Below are positions 1-7,114 of a stretch of DNA of 64,000 nt, one piece after another (within the stretch, counting starts at the first letter, position 1; each line of letters starts with the position of its first letter). A program made the position numbers and the translations under genes. The notes under the pieces are model-generated. The model was given only the letters and a program-made list of their open reading frames with translations, did no database searches and was not told where the DNA came from. The DNA is from a bacterium (GTDB taxonomy: Bacteria > Desulfobacterota > JAPLJL01). Where the stretch lies: contig JAQTNV010000009.1 in assembly GCA_028713675.1 (NCBI GenBank), positions 15,167-79,166 of the forward strand, in the 5' to 3' direction.

Positions 1-67
1 GGGATTTTTTTTGGCTATTTACCCCGGGTTACGATTTCAGTTTTTTGTTTTCTGGCGACCTGTTTTC

Positions 68-97
68 TGCTACTTGCTACCTGCTACTTGCTTGCGA
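68..97. repeat. Degenerate heptamer array
   Basis: Variants of the 7-mer TGCTACT/CTTGCTAC run into the 3' end of pdxA, so the pdxA stop codon lies within the repeat. The same heptamer recurs near 8.7, 34.6, 40.8, 48.8 and 49.8 kb. Confidence 0.6.
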
Positions 98-1079
98 ATT
101 GTGCCGCCAAAAGAATGGCGTTCTTCATGCTCGCGGGGTCGGCTATCCCTTTCCCGGCGATGTCCCGGGCGGTGCCGTGGTCCGGGGAAGTGCGGATGAT
201 CGGCAGGCCGAGGGTCACATTCACCCCCGAATAGAAGTGCAGGGTTTTAAAGGCGGCCAGCCCCTGGTCGTGATACATCGCCAGGAGACAGTCATACTCC
301 CCGGAATGAAATCGCCCGAAGAGGGCATCCGCCGGGAAAGGCCCCTCGGCCCTGATCCCCGCCTTCCGGGCCGCGGCCACCGCCGGCCGGATCACCTCGA
401 TTTCCTCCCGTCCCAGCAGGCCCTCCTCCCCGGCGTGGGGATTCAGGCCGGCCACGGCGATCCGGGGCCGGCTGATCCGGAAGAGCCGCCGGAATTCCCG
501 GTGGATCAGGCGGAGCTTTTTCAGAATTCCTTCCCGGGAAAGGCTCCGGGGCACCCGGGCCAGGGGCAGGTGAATCGTGGCCAGGACGACCCGCAGGTTT
601 CCCCCGACGAACATCATGGCGTAATCGTCCGCCCCGGTCCGCTCGGCCAGGAACTCGGTATGCCCGGGATGCGCGAGCCCGGAAAGCCGGAAGACGGCCT
701 TGGGCACCGGCCCGGTGACCAGGGCCCGGATGGTCCCCGCCCGGGCCAGGGCCACCCCGTTTTCCAGGTAAGTCCGGCAGGCCCGGGCCAGTTCCGGGGT
801 AAACTCCCGGGCCGCGATCTCCCCGGGCTTGAGCTCGGAAAGGTTCCAGACGGGGATCGCCCCCGGTTTCGACGGCTCCAGGCGGGGCGACGAAACCGCC
901 TCCAACGGGAGCCTGATTTTAAGGATTTTTTTCAGGCGCGTGAGAACGGCCAGATCCCCGAGCACGAGCGGGGAGACCGCGGACCGGACCGCGGGATCCG
1001 TCAGGGCCCGGAGAATGACCTCCGGCCCGATCCCGCCGGGGTCGCCCAGGGTAATCCCGATCTTCGGCCGCGGGCGCAA
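84..1079 (-). CDS. pdxA: 4-hydroxythreonine-4-phosphate dehydrogenase PdxA
   Basis: PdxA oxidises 4-phosphohydroxy-L-threonine with NAD in the DXP-dependent route to pyridoxal phosphate; it is a cytoplasmic, metal-dependent enzyme. The 331-residue product has the family's usual length. Visible family motifs, in order, are GDPGGIGPEV near the N-terminus, HPGHTEFLAERTG, GLNPHAGE, YHDQGLAAFKTL (metal-binding His) and RTSPDHGTARDIAGKG near the C-terminus. The start is TTG, chosen because the family N-terminus (PKIGITLGDPGG) follows at once. The gene begins 3 bp after the surA stop on the same strand, a common pairing in Proteobacteria. Its final codons run into a heptamer repeat. Confidence 0.95.
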   Translation of the reverse strand: MRPRPKIGITLGDPGGIGPEVILRALTDPAVRSAVSPLVLGDLAVLTRLKKILKIRLPLEAVSSPRLEPSKPGAIPVWNLSELKPGEIAAREFTPELARACRTYLENGVALARAGTIRALVTGPVPKAVFRLSGLAHPGHTEFLAERTGADDYAMMFVGGNLRVVLATIHLPLARVPRSLSREGILKKLRLIHREFRRLFRISRPRIAVAGLNPHAGEEGLLGREEIEVIRPAVAAARKAGIRAEGPFPADALFGRFHSGEYDCLLAMYHDQGLAAFKTLHFYSGVNVTLGLPIIRTSPDHGTARDIAGKGIADPASMKNAILLAAQFASK

Positions 1080-1082
1080 GGG

Positions 1083-2039
1083 CTAGGGCTCCGTTTTGAG
1101 CTCAATCTTGGCCCGGGACTTGATCCCTTCCAGCCAGCTCCGGAAACCCCGGTCGACCTCCCGGTTGTAGAGCTCGTCCGCCACCTGGTTCTTGACCTCG
1201 GCGAAAGGAATCGGAGCCCCGTCTTTCTGCTCGGTGATGAGCAGGATCTGATAACCCGCGGCGGTCGTCACCGGGGTGCTGGGCTTTTTCAGGGGCAGCC
1301 CGGACAGCGCCTGCCGGAGCTCCGGCTTCAGCTCGGAAAACGCGAAGAAACCGAGATCCCCCCCGTTTGCGCCGGAGGAATCGTCGGAATACTCCCGTGC
1401 CAGGTCGGCGAAATCCTTTCCCTCTTTCAGCAGGCGCCCAACTTTCTTGAGCTTTTCCTCCGCCTTGGGCACGGTACGGGAAATGAAAATCTGGGAGAGC
1501 CGCTGCTGCGGCGGGGTGGAAAAACGGCCGAGGTTCTCCAGGTAATAGGTGTGGATTTTATCTTCAGAAATAAATATCCGGGGCTGGACTTCCCGGCCCA
1601 GAACCTTGTTCCGGATCAGCTGCCCGCGGATTTCCCGGCGGTAGTCCGCCTCGGTCAGACCGCGCTCCTTTAAAATCCGGGCCAGGTCCGCCGGGGTCAG
1701 GGAATTGGCCTGCAAAAGTTCGGTGATGGACTGATCCACTTCCGGTTCGGCCGCCGTGACCCCGATCTTCTCCGCCTCCTTCTCGATCAGGCGGTCTTCA
1801 ATCAGGAAATCGAGCCATTGTTTCCGGTCGCTGACGCTCGGCAGGCTGGGGTTGGGCACCGCCGAGCCCCGCGCGATGAACTGGTTGAGCTCGGAGAGAG
1901 TGACCGGCTCCCCCTCCACCACCGCCACGATCCCCTCCATGGGCCGGGCCCCGGCGGGGGCCGTAATTCCGAGCCAGAGGCAAGAGGCCAGAGCCAAGAG
2001 GCCGAAGGCCCGCCTAGTCCATTGTGTCGTCGTTTCCAT
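1083..2039 (-). CDS. surA: SurA-like periplasmic peptidyl-prolyl isomerase/chaperone
   Basis: Probable periplasmic chaperone for outer-membrane proteins. A signal peptide (about residues 1-33, ending near APAGA) is followed by a helical SurA N-terminal domain (VVEGEPVTLSELNQFI, then IEDRLIEKEAEKIGV) and one parvulin (PPIC) domain with QRLSQIFIS, FADLAREYSDDSSGANGGDLGFF and a C-terminal helix. I set the start at the ATG in METTTQW because upstream in-frame codons only translate an intergenic repeat. It has 318 residues and one parvulin domain instead of the two of E. coli SurA. It heads directly into pdxA. Assignment as SurA, rather than a generic PpiC-type foldase, rests on the pdxA linkage and N-domain. 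Confidence 0.82.
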   Translation of the reverse strand: METTTQWTRRAFGLLALASCLWLGITAPAGARPMEGIVAVVEGEPVTLSELNQFIARGSAVPNPSLPSVSDRKQWLDFLIEDRLIEKEAEKIGVTAAEPEVDQSITELLQANSLTPADLARILKERGLTEADYRREIRGQLIRNKVLGREVQPRIFISEDKIHTYYLENLGRFSTPPQQRLSQIFISRTVPKAEEKLKKVGRLLKEGKDFADLAREYSDDSSGANGGDLGFFAFSELKPELRQALSGLPLKKPSTPVTTAAGYQILLITEQKDGAPIPFAEVKNQVADELYNREVDRGFRSWLEGIKSRAKIELKTEP

Positions 2040-2245
2040 TGAATCGATTATTCGGTTATGGGTCATAGGTCGTAGGTCATGGGTAATTAGCAAAGAGCAT
2101 AGGGCAAATGCGTCCATTGGGTTCATTGAGTTTGTAGAGTCCCTTGTGTCCAGGAAAAAGATTTATAACATGCAAGGAATTTACCCATAAGGTTTTTTCT
2201 GAGGGACACAAAGAACACGATGACACAATAGACACGATAGACATA
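2040..2245. repeat. Intergenic repeat patch between surA and the second foldase
   Basis: It contains 'GGTCATAGGTCGTAGGTCATGGGT' type heptamers (about 2060-2083, quoted in parts) and 9-mer GACACAATA/GATAGACA runs at 2214-2243. No gene is seen. The patch separates surA from the upstream foldase genes and may split the operon. Confidence 0.5.
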
Positions 2246-3229
2246 TTACTGTTTTGCCGCCGGCGGATTGATTTTTTCCTTGACCAGGGACTGGTTGATC
2301 CGGATTTCGGCCTTGTTCTTCAGGCGCTGCAGCCAGGCCTGGTAGGCTTTTTCCCGGGATTCCCGCCCCAGGGTTTCCCGGATATTCTCCCGGACCTGGG
2401 CCTCCGTCAGGGTTTTGCCTTCCCGGATTTCCTCCACCCGGAAAAGGTGATAGCCGTAAGGGCTTTTCACCACCGGGCTGATCTGGCCGGGAGGGAGGGA
2501 AAAAACCACCTGGTCAAATTCCGGGGGCATCACCCCCGCGCTGAAAAACCCGAGGTCGCCGCCCAGCTTCGCGTCCGGGGAAAGGGAAATCCGGCGGGCC
2601 AGCTTGGCGAAGTCCTCCCCCTTGATGAGATTCTCCCGGGCCTCCCGGGCTTCCTGCTCGGTCCGGACCACGATCTGCCGGGCCCGGACCTGGACCGGGA
2701 TCTGGTACTGGCCGGAATTCCGCTCGTAATAGCGGGAAACGACAAAATCGGTAACCGGCGCGGCCGCGGTCGAGATCTCGATCAGCTTCTGAATGATCAG
2801 GTCGTCCCGGAGGCTCTGCCGCCACCGGCGGTAATCGATGAAACGGGAAGCCAGGGTTTTCTCGAATTCACCCTGGGGATAGTCCTTCTTGATCTCCGCT
2901 TCCTTTTTTTCGAGCTCCTGGTCCGGGACCTTGATCCCCTGGCTCTTGGCTTCCTGCAGAAGCACGCTGCGTTCGATCAGCTGGTTCAGGGCGTTGAATT
3001 TCAAGGTTTCCCAGGCGGAGGTCTCGATCGGGGCGAAGGAGGGCGAGTTCCCCAGGACCGGGCGGAGGGCCTCCTCCAGGTCCGCCAGGCTGATCTTCTC
3101 CCCGTTAACTGTCGCCACCGGCGGGGTCTGGTCGGTATTCTTCTCCCGGTGGCAGGCCGGGCCCGCCATCCCCAGGAGCAGGAGGAGGATTACGCCTCCC
3201 CGCCGGATCCCTGCCCGGGGCATTTTCAC
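2246..3229 (-). CDS. PPIC-type peptidyl-prolyl isomerase, putative lipoprotein
   Basis: This is a parvulin-type foldase with a signal sequence and putative lipobox cysteine (GMAGPAC, about residue 26). It has a SurA-like helical N-domain (ATVNGEKISLADLEEALRPV), then a PPIC domain containing VRARQIVVRTEQEAREA and FAKLARRISLSPDAKLGGDLGFF, and a C-terminal helical tail. At 327 residues it is typical for SurA/PrsA-like proteins. GTG at 3229 overlaps the previous stop by 4 bp (GTGA), so translation is probably coupled. It is one of three paralogous foldases in a row and presumably acts in the periplasm on outer-membrane or secreted proteins. The lipobox is non-ideal, so membrane anchoring is uncertain. 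Confidence 0.8.
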   Translation of the reverse strand: MKMPRAGIRRGGVILLLLLGMAGPACHREKNTDQTPPVATVNGEKISLADLEEALRPVLGNSPSFAPIETSAWETLKFNALNQLIERSVLLQEAKSQGIKVPDQELEKKEAEIKKDYPQGEFEKTLASRFIDYRRWRQSLRDDLIIQKLIEISTAAAPVTDFVVSRYYERNSGQYQIPVQVRARQIVVRTEQEAREARENLIKGEDFAKLARRISLSPDAKLGGDLGFFSAGVMPPEFDQVVFSLPPGQISPVVKSPYGYHLFRVEEIREGKTLTEAQVRENIRETLGRESREKAYQAWLQRLKNKAEIRINQSLVKEKINPPAAKQ

Positions 3230-4269
3230 CGGGTCGCTCCCCCGGGAAAGCCGGCGGGGTTCATTCCGCCCGGCGGGTTGGGGGAACCCGGGGGATAGAC
3301 CTGGAGTCCCATTTTTTCGGCCGTCTCCTTCAAAGCCCCGTTGGTAACCATCGACATCAGCACGGCGCTGTTGATGTTGACCTCGTGGGACCGGCGTAAT
3401 TCCTCAATATAAGCGCGGTAGGCTTCCTGCCGGTTGCCGGGCCCCAGCCGGGTCATCAGCTGGTCCCGGACCTTGTCATAGGGAATAAGTTCCGGCGCCT
3501 TCCGTCCCAGCATCTTGATGATATGGAACCCCATGGTCGACTCCACGATGCCGGAAACCTCCCCCTCCTTCTTCAGGGCGAAGGCCGCGTCCTCGAAGGC
3601 CGGGGGCAGGTGTCCCCGGGCGAAGTAACTCAGGTCTCCCCCGTGGGGGGCGGAGGTCTTGTCCTCCGAGATCTGGCGGGCCAGGTTGCGGAAATCCTCT
3701 CCCTGGCCGAGCCGCTTGAGGGCCGCCTCCGCCTTCTGCCGGGCCGCCAGCTTTTCCTCCGGCTTCATCTGGGGGTCGAGATTGAACATGATCTGGGCCA
3801 CGTGGATCATTTCCGGGGCCGTGAATTCCTTTTTATTGTTCTGGTAATAATTCTTGACCTTGTCCTCGGTCACCACCCGGTCCTTCAGGGTTTTTTCCAG
3901 GTATTTGTTGATCATCGCGTTTTCCCACACCAGCCGGATCTGGCGTTCCACCTGCGGGTCAAGCGGCTGGCCGGCGATCTCCTGCAGAATCAGTTTCCGG
4001 TTGATATAACTGTTCAGGAAGCTGCTCAGGCCCGGGAGGGTCTTGGCCGCCTGTGAACTCGCCTGGCCCAGCTGGGCAATCTGGTATTCAAATTCCTTCT
4101 GGGTGATTTTTTCGTCCCCGATCGAGGCCACCACGTCCCCGCCCTGGGGCGGTTTGGTCAGGGCTTCGCGCTCCTGCCAGCAGGTGGTCTTCCCGGCCTT
4201 GCCCCGGCAACCCAGGGTCCCGGCCAGGATAATTAGAAAAAAGATTCCGATTGCCTTTTTCGCGGTCAT
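3226..4269 (-). CDS. PPIC-type peptidyl-prolyl isomerase, putative lipoprotein
   Basis: This is the third foldase of the cluster, 347 residues. A short hydrophobic signal (IGIFFLIILAGTLGC) ends in a probable lipoprotein cysteine. The helical N-domain starts at VVASIGDEKITQKEFEYQI, and the parvulin core contains IHVAQIMFNLDPQ, FRNLARQISEDKTSAPHGGDLSYF and GFHIIKMLG. The C-terminus is rich in Pro/Gly/Asn. The ATG has a strong upstream purine-rich site (GGAGGGGG). It follows the GlmU-like gene by 39 bp and overlaps the next foldase, so it is part of one minus-strand operon. Function is periplasmic protein folding by family; clients are unknown. Confidence 0.8.
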   Translation of the reverse strand: MTAKKAIGIFFLIILAGTLGCRGKAGKTTCWQEREALTKPPQGGDVVASIGDEKITQKEFEYQIAQLGQASSQAAKTLPGLSSFLNSYINRKLILQEIAGQPLDPQVERQIRLVWENAMINKYLEKTLKDRVVTEDKVKNYYQNNKKEFTAPEMIHVAQIMFNLDPQMKPEEKLAARQKAEAALKRLGQGEDFRNLARQISEDKTSAPHGGDLSYFARGHLPPAFEDAAFALKKEGEVSGIVESTMGFHIIKMLGRKAPELIPYDKVRDQLMTRLGPGNRQEAYRAYIEELRRSHEVNINSAVLMSMVTNGALKETAEKMGLQVYPPGSPNPPGGMNPAGFPGGATR

Positions 4270-4308
4270 ACCCCCTCCGTTCTGAAATGCTTCCCGTTTT
4301 CTTCCGTT

Positions 4309-5166
4309 TTACTTCTTCCCTGTTCCAATCGGCCTCCCGGCCGCTTGCGTCTTGATTCTGCGTGCAGACCCGGGCTTCGACTTTCTCGACATCTGGTTCT
4401 GCTTGATCTTCTCCGCCTCGCGCAGCTCCTCCCGGGTGTTAATGCCCAGCACCGCGCGGTGATCCCCGGCCCGGAAAGCCGAGGCGGGGCGGCCCCATCC
4501 GGCGGCCAGCCCGACAATATCGGTCAGATAGTATTCCCCCTTCTTCGGATTTTTCTTCACCGCCGAAAGCAGCGTGAAGAGAAAACCCCGGTCGGCCGCG
4601 TAGATCCCGGTGTTGATTTCCCGGATCTCCCGGGTTTTCGCGTCGGCGTCGAGGGCTTCCACGATCCGCGCGATCCTCCCGGTCCGGTCCCGGAGGATCC
4701 GGCCGTAATTCATCGGATCGGGCACCCGGGTGGTCAGGACCGAAAGCCCCGCCCTCCGCCGGAGATGGGAACCCATGAACCTCGAAAGGAGCGGGGCCTG
4801 GATCAGGGGGACATCCCCGCAAAGAATCAGGACCGGGCCGCGGAAACCCGCGAGGATCGGTTTGGCCTTTCCGACCGCGTGGGCGGTCCCGAGCTGGGGA
4901 GACTGCCGGACCGTCCGGAGGCCGGGAAAGCCGGAGAGGGCCGCCCTGACGGCCTCGGCCTGGTGCCCGACCACGGCCACAATCGGGTTTACCCCCAGCT
5001 TAACCAGCGCCTGGACCGGGTACTCGATCATCGGCAGTCCGCCGAGCCGGTGCAGGACCTTGGCCCGGGACGATTTCATCCGGGTTCCCTTGCCGGCGGC
5101 CAGGACGATGCCCGCCCATTGTTCCCGGGACGAATTACCCCTGGGGGATGTGATTTTGCCCGTCAC
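4309..5166 (-). CDS. GlmU-type N-acetylglucosamine-1-phosphate uridylyltransferase domain protein
   Basis: This is a nucleotidyltransferase of the GlmU N-terminal family, which makes UDP-GlcNAc from GlcNAc-1-P and UTP for peptidoglycan and LPS. The signature LAAGKGTRMKSSRAKVLH is at residues 22-39, with QSPQLGTAHAV (uridine binding), LCGDVPLI (metal site), INTGIYAAD and KGEYYLTDIV following. At 285 residues it stops where the left-handed beta-helix acetyltransferase half of GlmU would begin and ends in a basic tail instead. The acetyltransferase must be elsewhere, or the enzyme may act on another sugar phosphate. The start is GTG. It is the first gene of the foldase operon. Confidence 0.8.
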   Translation of the reverse strand: MTGKITSPRGNSSREQWAGIVLAAGKGTRMKSSRAKVLHRLGGLPMIEYPVQALVKLGVNPIVAVVGHQAEAVRAALSGFPGLRTVRQSPQLGTAHAVGKAKPILAGFRGPVLILCGDVPLIQAPLLSRFMGSHLRRRAGLSVLTTRVPDPMNYGRILRDRTGRIARIVEALDADAKTREIREINTGIYAADRGFLFTLLSAVKKNPKKGEYYLTDIVGLAAGWGRPASAFRAGDHRAVLGINTREELREAEKIKQNQMSRKSKPGSARRIKTQAAGRPIGTGKK

Positions 5167-5195
5167 TATTCTTCCCTTGGCCTGATCAAGGCATA

Positions 5196-5225
5196 ATTAT
5201 AAGCTATCTCAGGATGGAAGGTTAA
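5196..5225 (-). promoter_or_regulatory. Putative sigma70-type promoter for the GlmU-like/foldase operon
   Basis: On the minus strand TTAACC (5225-5220) is separated by 18 bp from TATAAT (5201-5196), about 30 bp upstream of the GTG start at 5166. Confidence 0.5.
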
Positions 5226-5536
5226 GCTTGAATTGGTCATGGGCATAGTAAACGCAACTTAGTTATGCAACTTAGATCAAAGCTGAAAAAAAATGGTTCA
5301 CTCCCTAAAGAACAGTCCATTGTGTTCTTAGGGTCTATTGTGTCCATAGTGTCTTACAAAACAGTCCATTGAGTTCATAATGTCCATTGGGTTTTTAGCG
5401 TCAAAATAAAGATTTAATACTTCGACACAATAGACTCGATAGACTCAACAGACACAGCAGACAAATTTAGGCACAAAGAACACCACGACACGATAGACCT
5501 ATTTGACTCTATCGACACAATGGACACAATGACACT
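5226..5536. repeat. 9-mer repeat tract upstream of rlmN
   Basis: This stretch has no gene. From about 5310 it is made of degenerate 9-base units such as TAGTGTCCA/TTGTGTCCA on one strand, and from about 5417 of the complement (GACACAATA, GATAGACTC). The two halves form an overall inverted arrangement. The last units run into the start region of rlmN. Confidence 0.6.
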
Positions 5537-6577
5537 ATGGACACTAAGGACACAACAGACCTTATCTCTCTGAACCGGGAGGAACTCCGGAAGCTGTTTG
5601 CCGAGCTGGAGGAGCCCGCTTTCCGCGCGGATCAGCTTTTCGAGTGGGTCCACCGGAAACATATCCGGGACTTCTCGGCAATGACCAATCTTTCGCTCTC
5701 CCTGCGGGAGCGCCTGGCGGCCGGGTACCGGGTGTCCCCGCTCGAGATCCGGCGCGCCCTGGAGGCCCCGGACGGCACCCGCAAGTATGTCTTCGTCCTG
5801 GCCGATGAGGAAACGATCGAGGCGGTTTTCCTCCCCGAGCCGGATTACTTTTCCCTCTGCGTCTCCTCCCAGGCCGGCTGCCCGCTGGCCTGCGCCTTCT
5901 GCGCCACCGGCGGGCGGGGTTTCCGCCGCAACCTGACCGCCGCCGAAATCCTCGGCCAGATCCACCTGATCCTCGCCGAGCGCGCCGCCGCCGACCGCCT
6001 CGGCAATGTCCTCTTCATGGGCATGGGGGAGCCCCTCTTGAACGTTTCCGAGCTTCGCCGGGTCCTTTCCCTGCTCTCCGATCCCCGGGGCCTGGCCCTT
6101 TCCCCCCGGAAAATCGTGGTTTCGACCTCCGGGGTCGTCCCCGAGCTCCTGGCCCTGGCGGAGGAAACCAATGTCCGTTTCGCCATCTCCCTGAACGCCC
6201 CCAACCCGGCGATCCGGAAAAAGCTCATGCCGGGGGCGGAGACCAAGTATCCCCTCCCCGCCCTGATCCAGGCCCTCCGGAAATTCCCCCGCAATTATCC
6301 CGGGAGGCTGATGATCGAGTACGTTCTGGTCCGGGGCGTGAACGATTCCGAGGCCAGCGCCGCGGAGCTCGAGAAATTACTCCGGGGCATCAAGGCCCGC
6401 GTGAACCTGATCGCCCACAATCCCTTCCCCGGGTCGGGGCTCACCGCCCCGGAAAAATCCCGGGTCCTGCGCTTTCAGGAGGTTTTAATCTCGGCGGGGA
6501 GAAACGTCTTCATCCGGGAGCCCCGCGGGGCGGAGATCCAGGCCGCCTGCGGCCAGCTCGCCGCGGTCTTAAAATAA
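5537..6577 (+). CDS. rlmN: 23S rRNA/tRNA (adenine-C2)-methyltransferase RlmN
   Basis: RlmN is a radical SAM enzyme that methylates C2 of A2503 in 23S rRNA and A37 of some tRNAs. The [4Fe-4S] motif CPLACAFC is at about residue 114, followed by LFMGMGEPLLN, VVSTSGVVPEL and LIAHNPFPGSGL. The C-terminal ACGQL carries the methyl-carrying cysteine. The N-terminal helical domain (LNREELRKLFAELEEPAFRADQLFEWVH) is also present. It has 346 residues, normal length. The start ATG lies inside the 9-mer repeat tract (ATGGACACTAAGGACACA), so the first eight residues are repeat-derived. No Shine-Dalgarno sequence is evident. Confidence 0.95.
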   Translation: MDTKDTTDLISLNREELRKLFAELEEPAFRADQLFEWVHRKHIRDFSAMTNLSLSLRERLAAGYRVSPLEIRRALEAPDGTRKYVFVLADEETIEAVFLPEPDYFSLCVSSQAGCPLACAFCATGGRGFRRNLTAAEILGQIHLILAERAAADRLGNVLFMGMGEPLLNVSELRRVLSLLSDPRGLALSPRKIVVSTSGVVPELLALAEETNVRFAISLNAPNPAIRKKLMPGAETKYPLPALIQALRKFPRNYPGRLMIEYVLVRGVNDSEASAAELEKLLRGIKARVNLIAHNPFPGSGLTAPEKSRVLRFQEVLISAGRNVFIREPRGAEIQAACGQLAAVLK

Positions 6578-6584
6578 AGACCGC
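6563..6584 (+). terminator. Stem-loop over the rlmN stop codon
   Basis: A perfect 8-bp stem (GCGGTCTT / AAGACCGC) with loop AAAATA spans the rlmN stop codon. There is no T-tract, so function as an intrinsic terminator is doubtful. It directly abuts the left inverted repeat of the next cassette. Confidence 0.35.
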
Positions 6585-6614
6585 AGTAAGCACTAAGCAG
6601 TAGGCAGTAAGCAG
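6585..6614. repeat. Left inverted repeat flanking the four-helix protein gene
   Basis: This is a 30-bp copy made of AGTAAGC/AGTAGGC heptamers. Its reverse complement recurs at 7085-7114 with only a few mismatches. Confidence 0.75.
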
Positions 6615-6620
6615 CAAGAA

Positions 6621-7007
6621 CTAAGAAGAAACGAACTTGTCCGATTTTTCAATCATGCCAAAAAGCATCCGGTTAATCTCGTCATAGCCATCCACAAAAT
6701 AATCATATTTGTCCTTGGGCAGATAACCGCAATCGAGAGAAAAATCCAGCCACACTTCGGATTCTCCGGCTTCCCCGGCCGCATCTATCAGCTTGGCAAC
6801 GAACATTTTAGGATATTTTCTTTTCTTCCAGCTCTCGGCTAAATTGGCGGGGATACTTCTTGAAGATCTCCGAATTTGATTAACAAGGGAATGTCTTTCT
6901 TCCCTGGGAAATTTCTTGGTTGCTTTAAATATCTCCATCGCTAACCTGTAAGACAATTGAAATACTTTTAGGTCTTTATAGCCTCCATATTTTTTCCTCT
7001 CTTCCAT
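6621..7007 (-). CDS. Four-helix bundle protein (23S rRNA intervening-sequence family)
   Basis: This is a 128-residue all-helical protein of the IVS/'S23' four-helix family. These proteins are encoded inside 23S rRNA intervening sequences or scattered as small cassettes, and are related in fold to the Avd proteins of diversity-generating retroelements. Visible family features are YKDLKVFQLSYRLAMEIF at the N-terminus, LVNQIRRSSRSIPANLAE in helix 2 and a GEAGESEVWLDFSLDCGYL stretch. Base composition is clearly more AT-rich than its neighbours, a sign of transfer. It sits alone between rlmN and the HAD gene inside a 30-bp inverted repeat. The biochemical role of the family is unknown. Confidence 0.85.
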   Translation of the reverse strand: MEERKKYGGYKDLKVFQLSYRLAMEIFKATKKFPREERHSLVNQIRRSSRSIPANLAESWKKRKYPKMFVAKLIDAAGEAGESEVWLDFSLDCGYLPKDKYDYFVDGYDEINRMLFGMIEKSDKFVSS

Positions 7008-7084
7008 TATCTTCCTCTTTTTCTCTTTCCCCCCTCCGTTTTCTGTTTTTTCTTATTACTTACGGTTTTTTGTTTTCTTTTTCT

Positions 7085-7114
7085 CTGCTTACTGCCTACT
7101 GCTTACTGCCTACT
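7085..7114. repeat. Right inverted repeat flanking the four-helix protein gene
   Basis: This 30-bp heptamer array is CTGCTTACTGCCTACTGCTT plus TACTGCCTACT-like continuation. It is the reverse complement of 6585-6614. The stop codon of the downstream HAD gene (7096) lies within it. Confidence 0.75.

Noticed and set aside
45-1673. Long plus-strand reading frame opposite pdxA and surA
   Set aside because: It is antisense to two genes with clear family motifs; its product is Gly/Pro/Arg-rich with no recognisable domain, as expected from codon bias in high-GC DNA. The many similar long antisense frames across the window were treated the same way.
2040-2126. Longer surA starting at 2126
   Set aside because: The first 29 codons only translate intergenic heptamer repeats, and they would hide the signal peptide that starts at the ATG at 2039.
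6563-6584. Strong intrinsic terminator for rlmN
   Set aside because: The stem is perfect, but there is no T-tract and the stem covers the stop codon, so it is listed only with low confidence.
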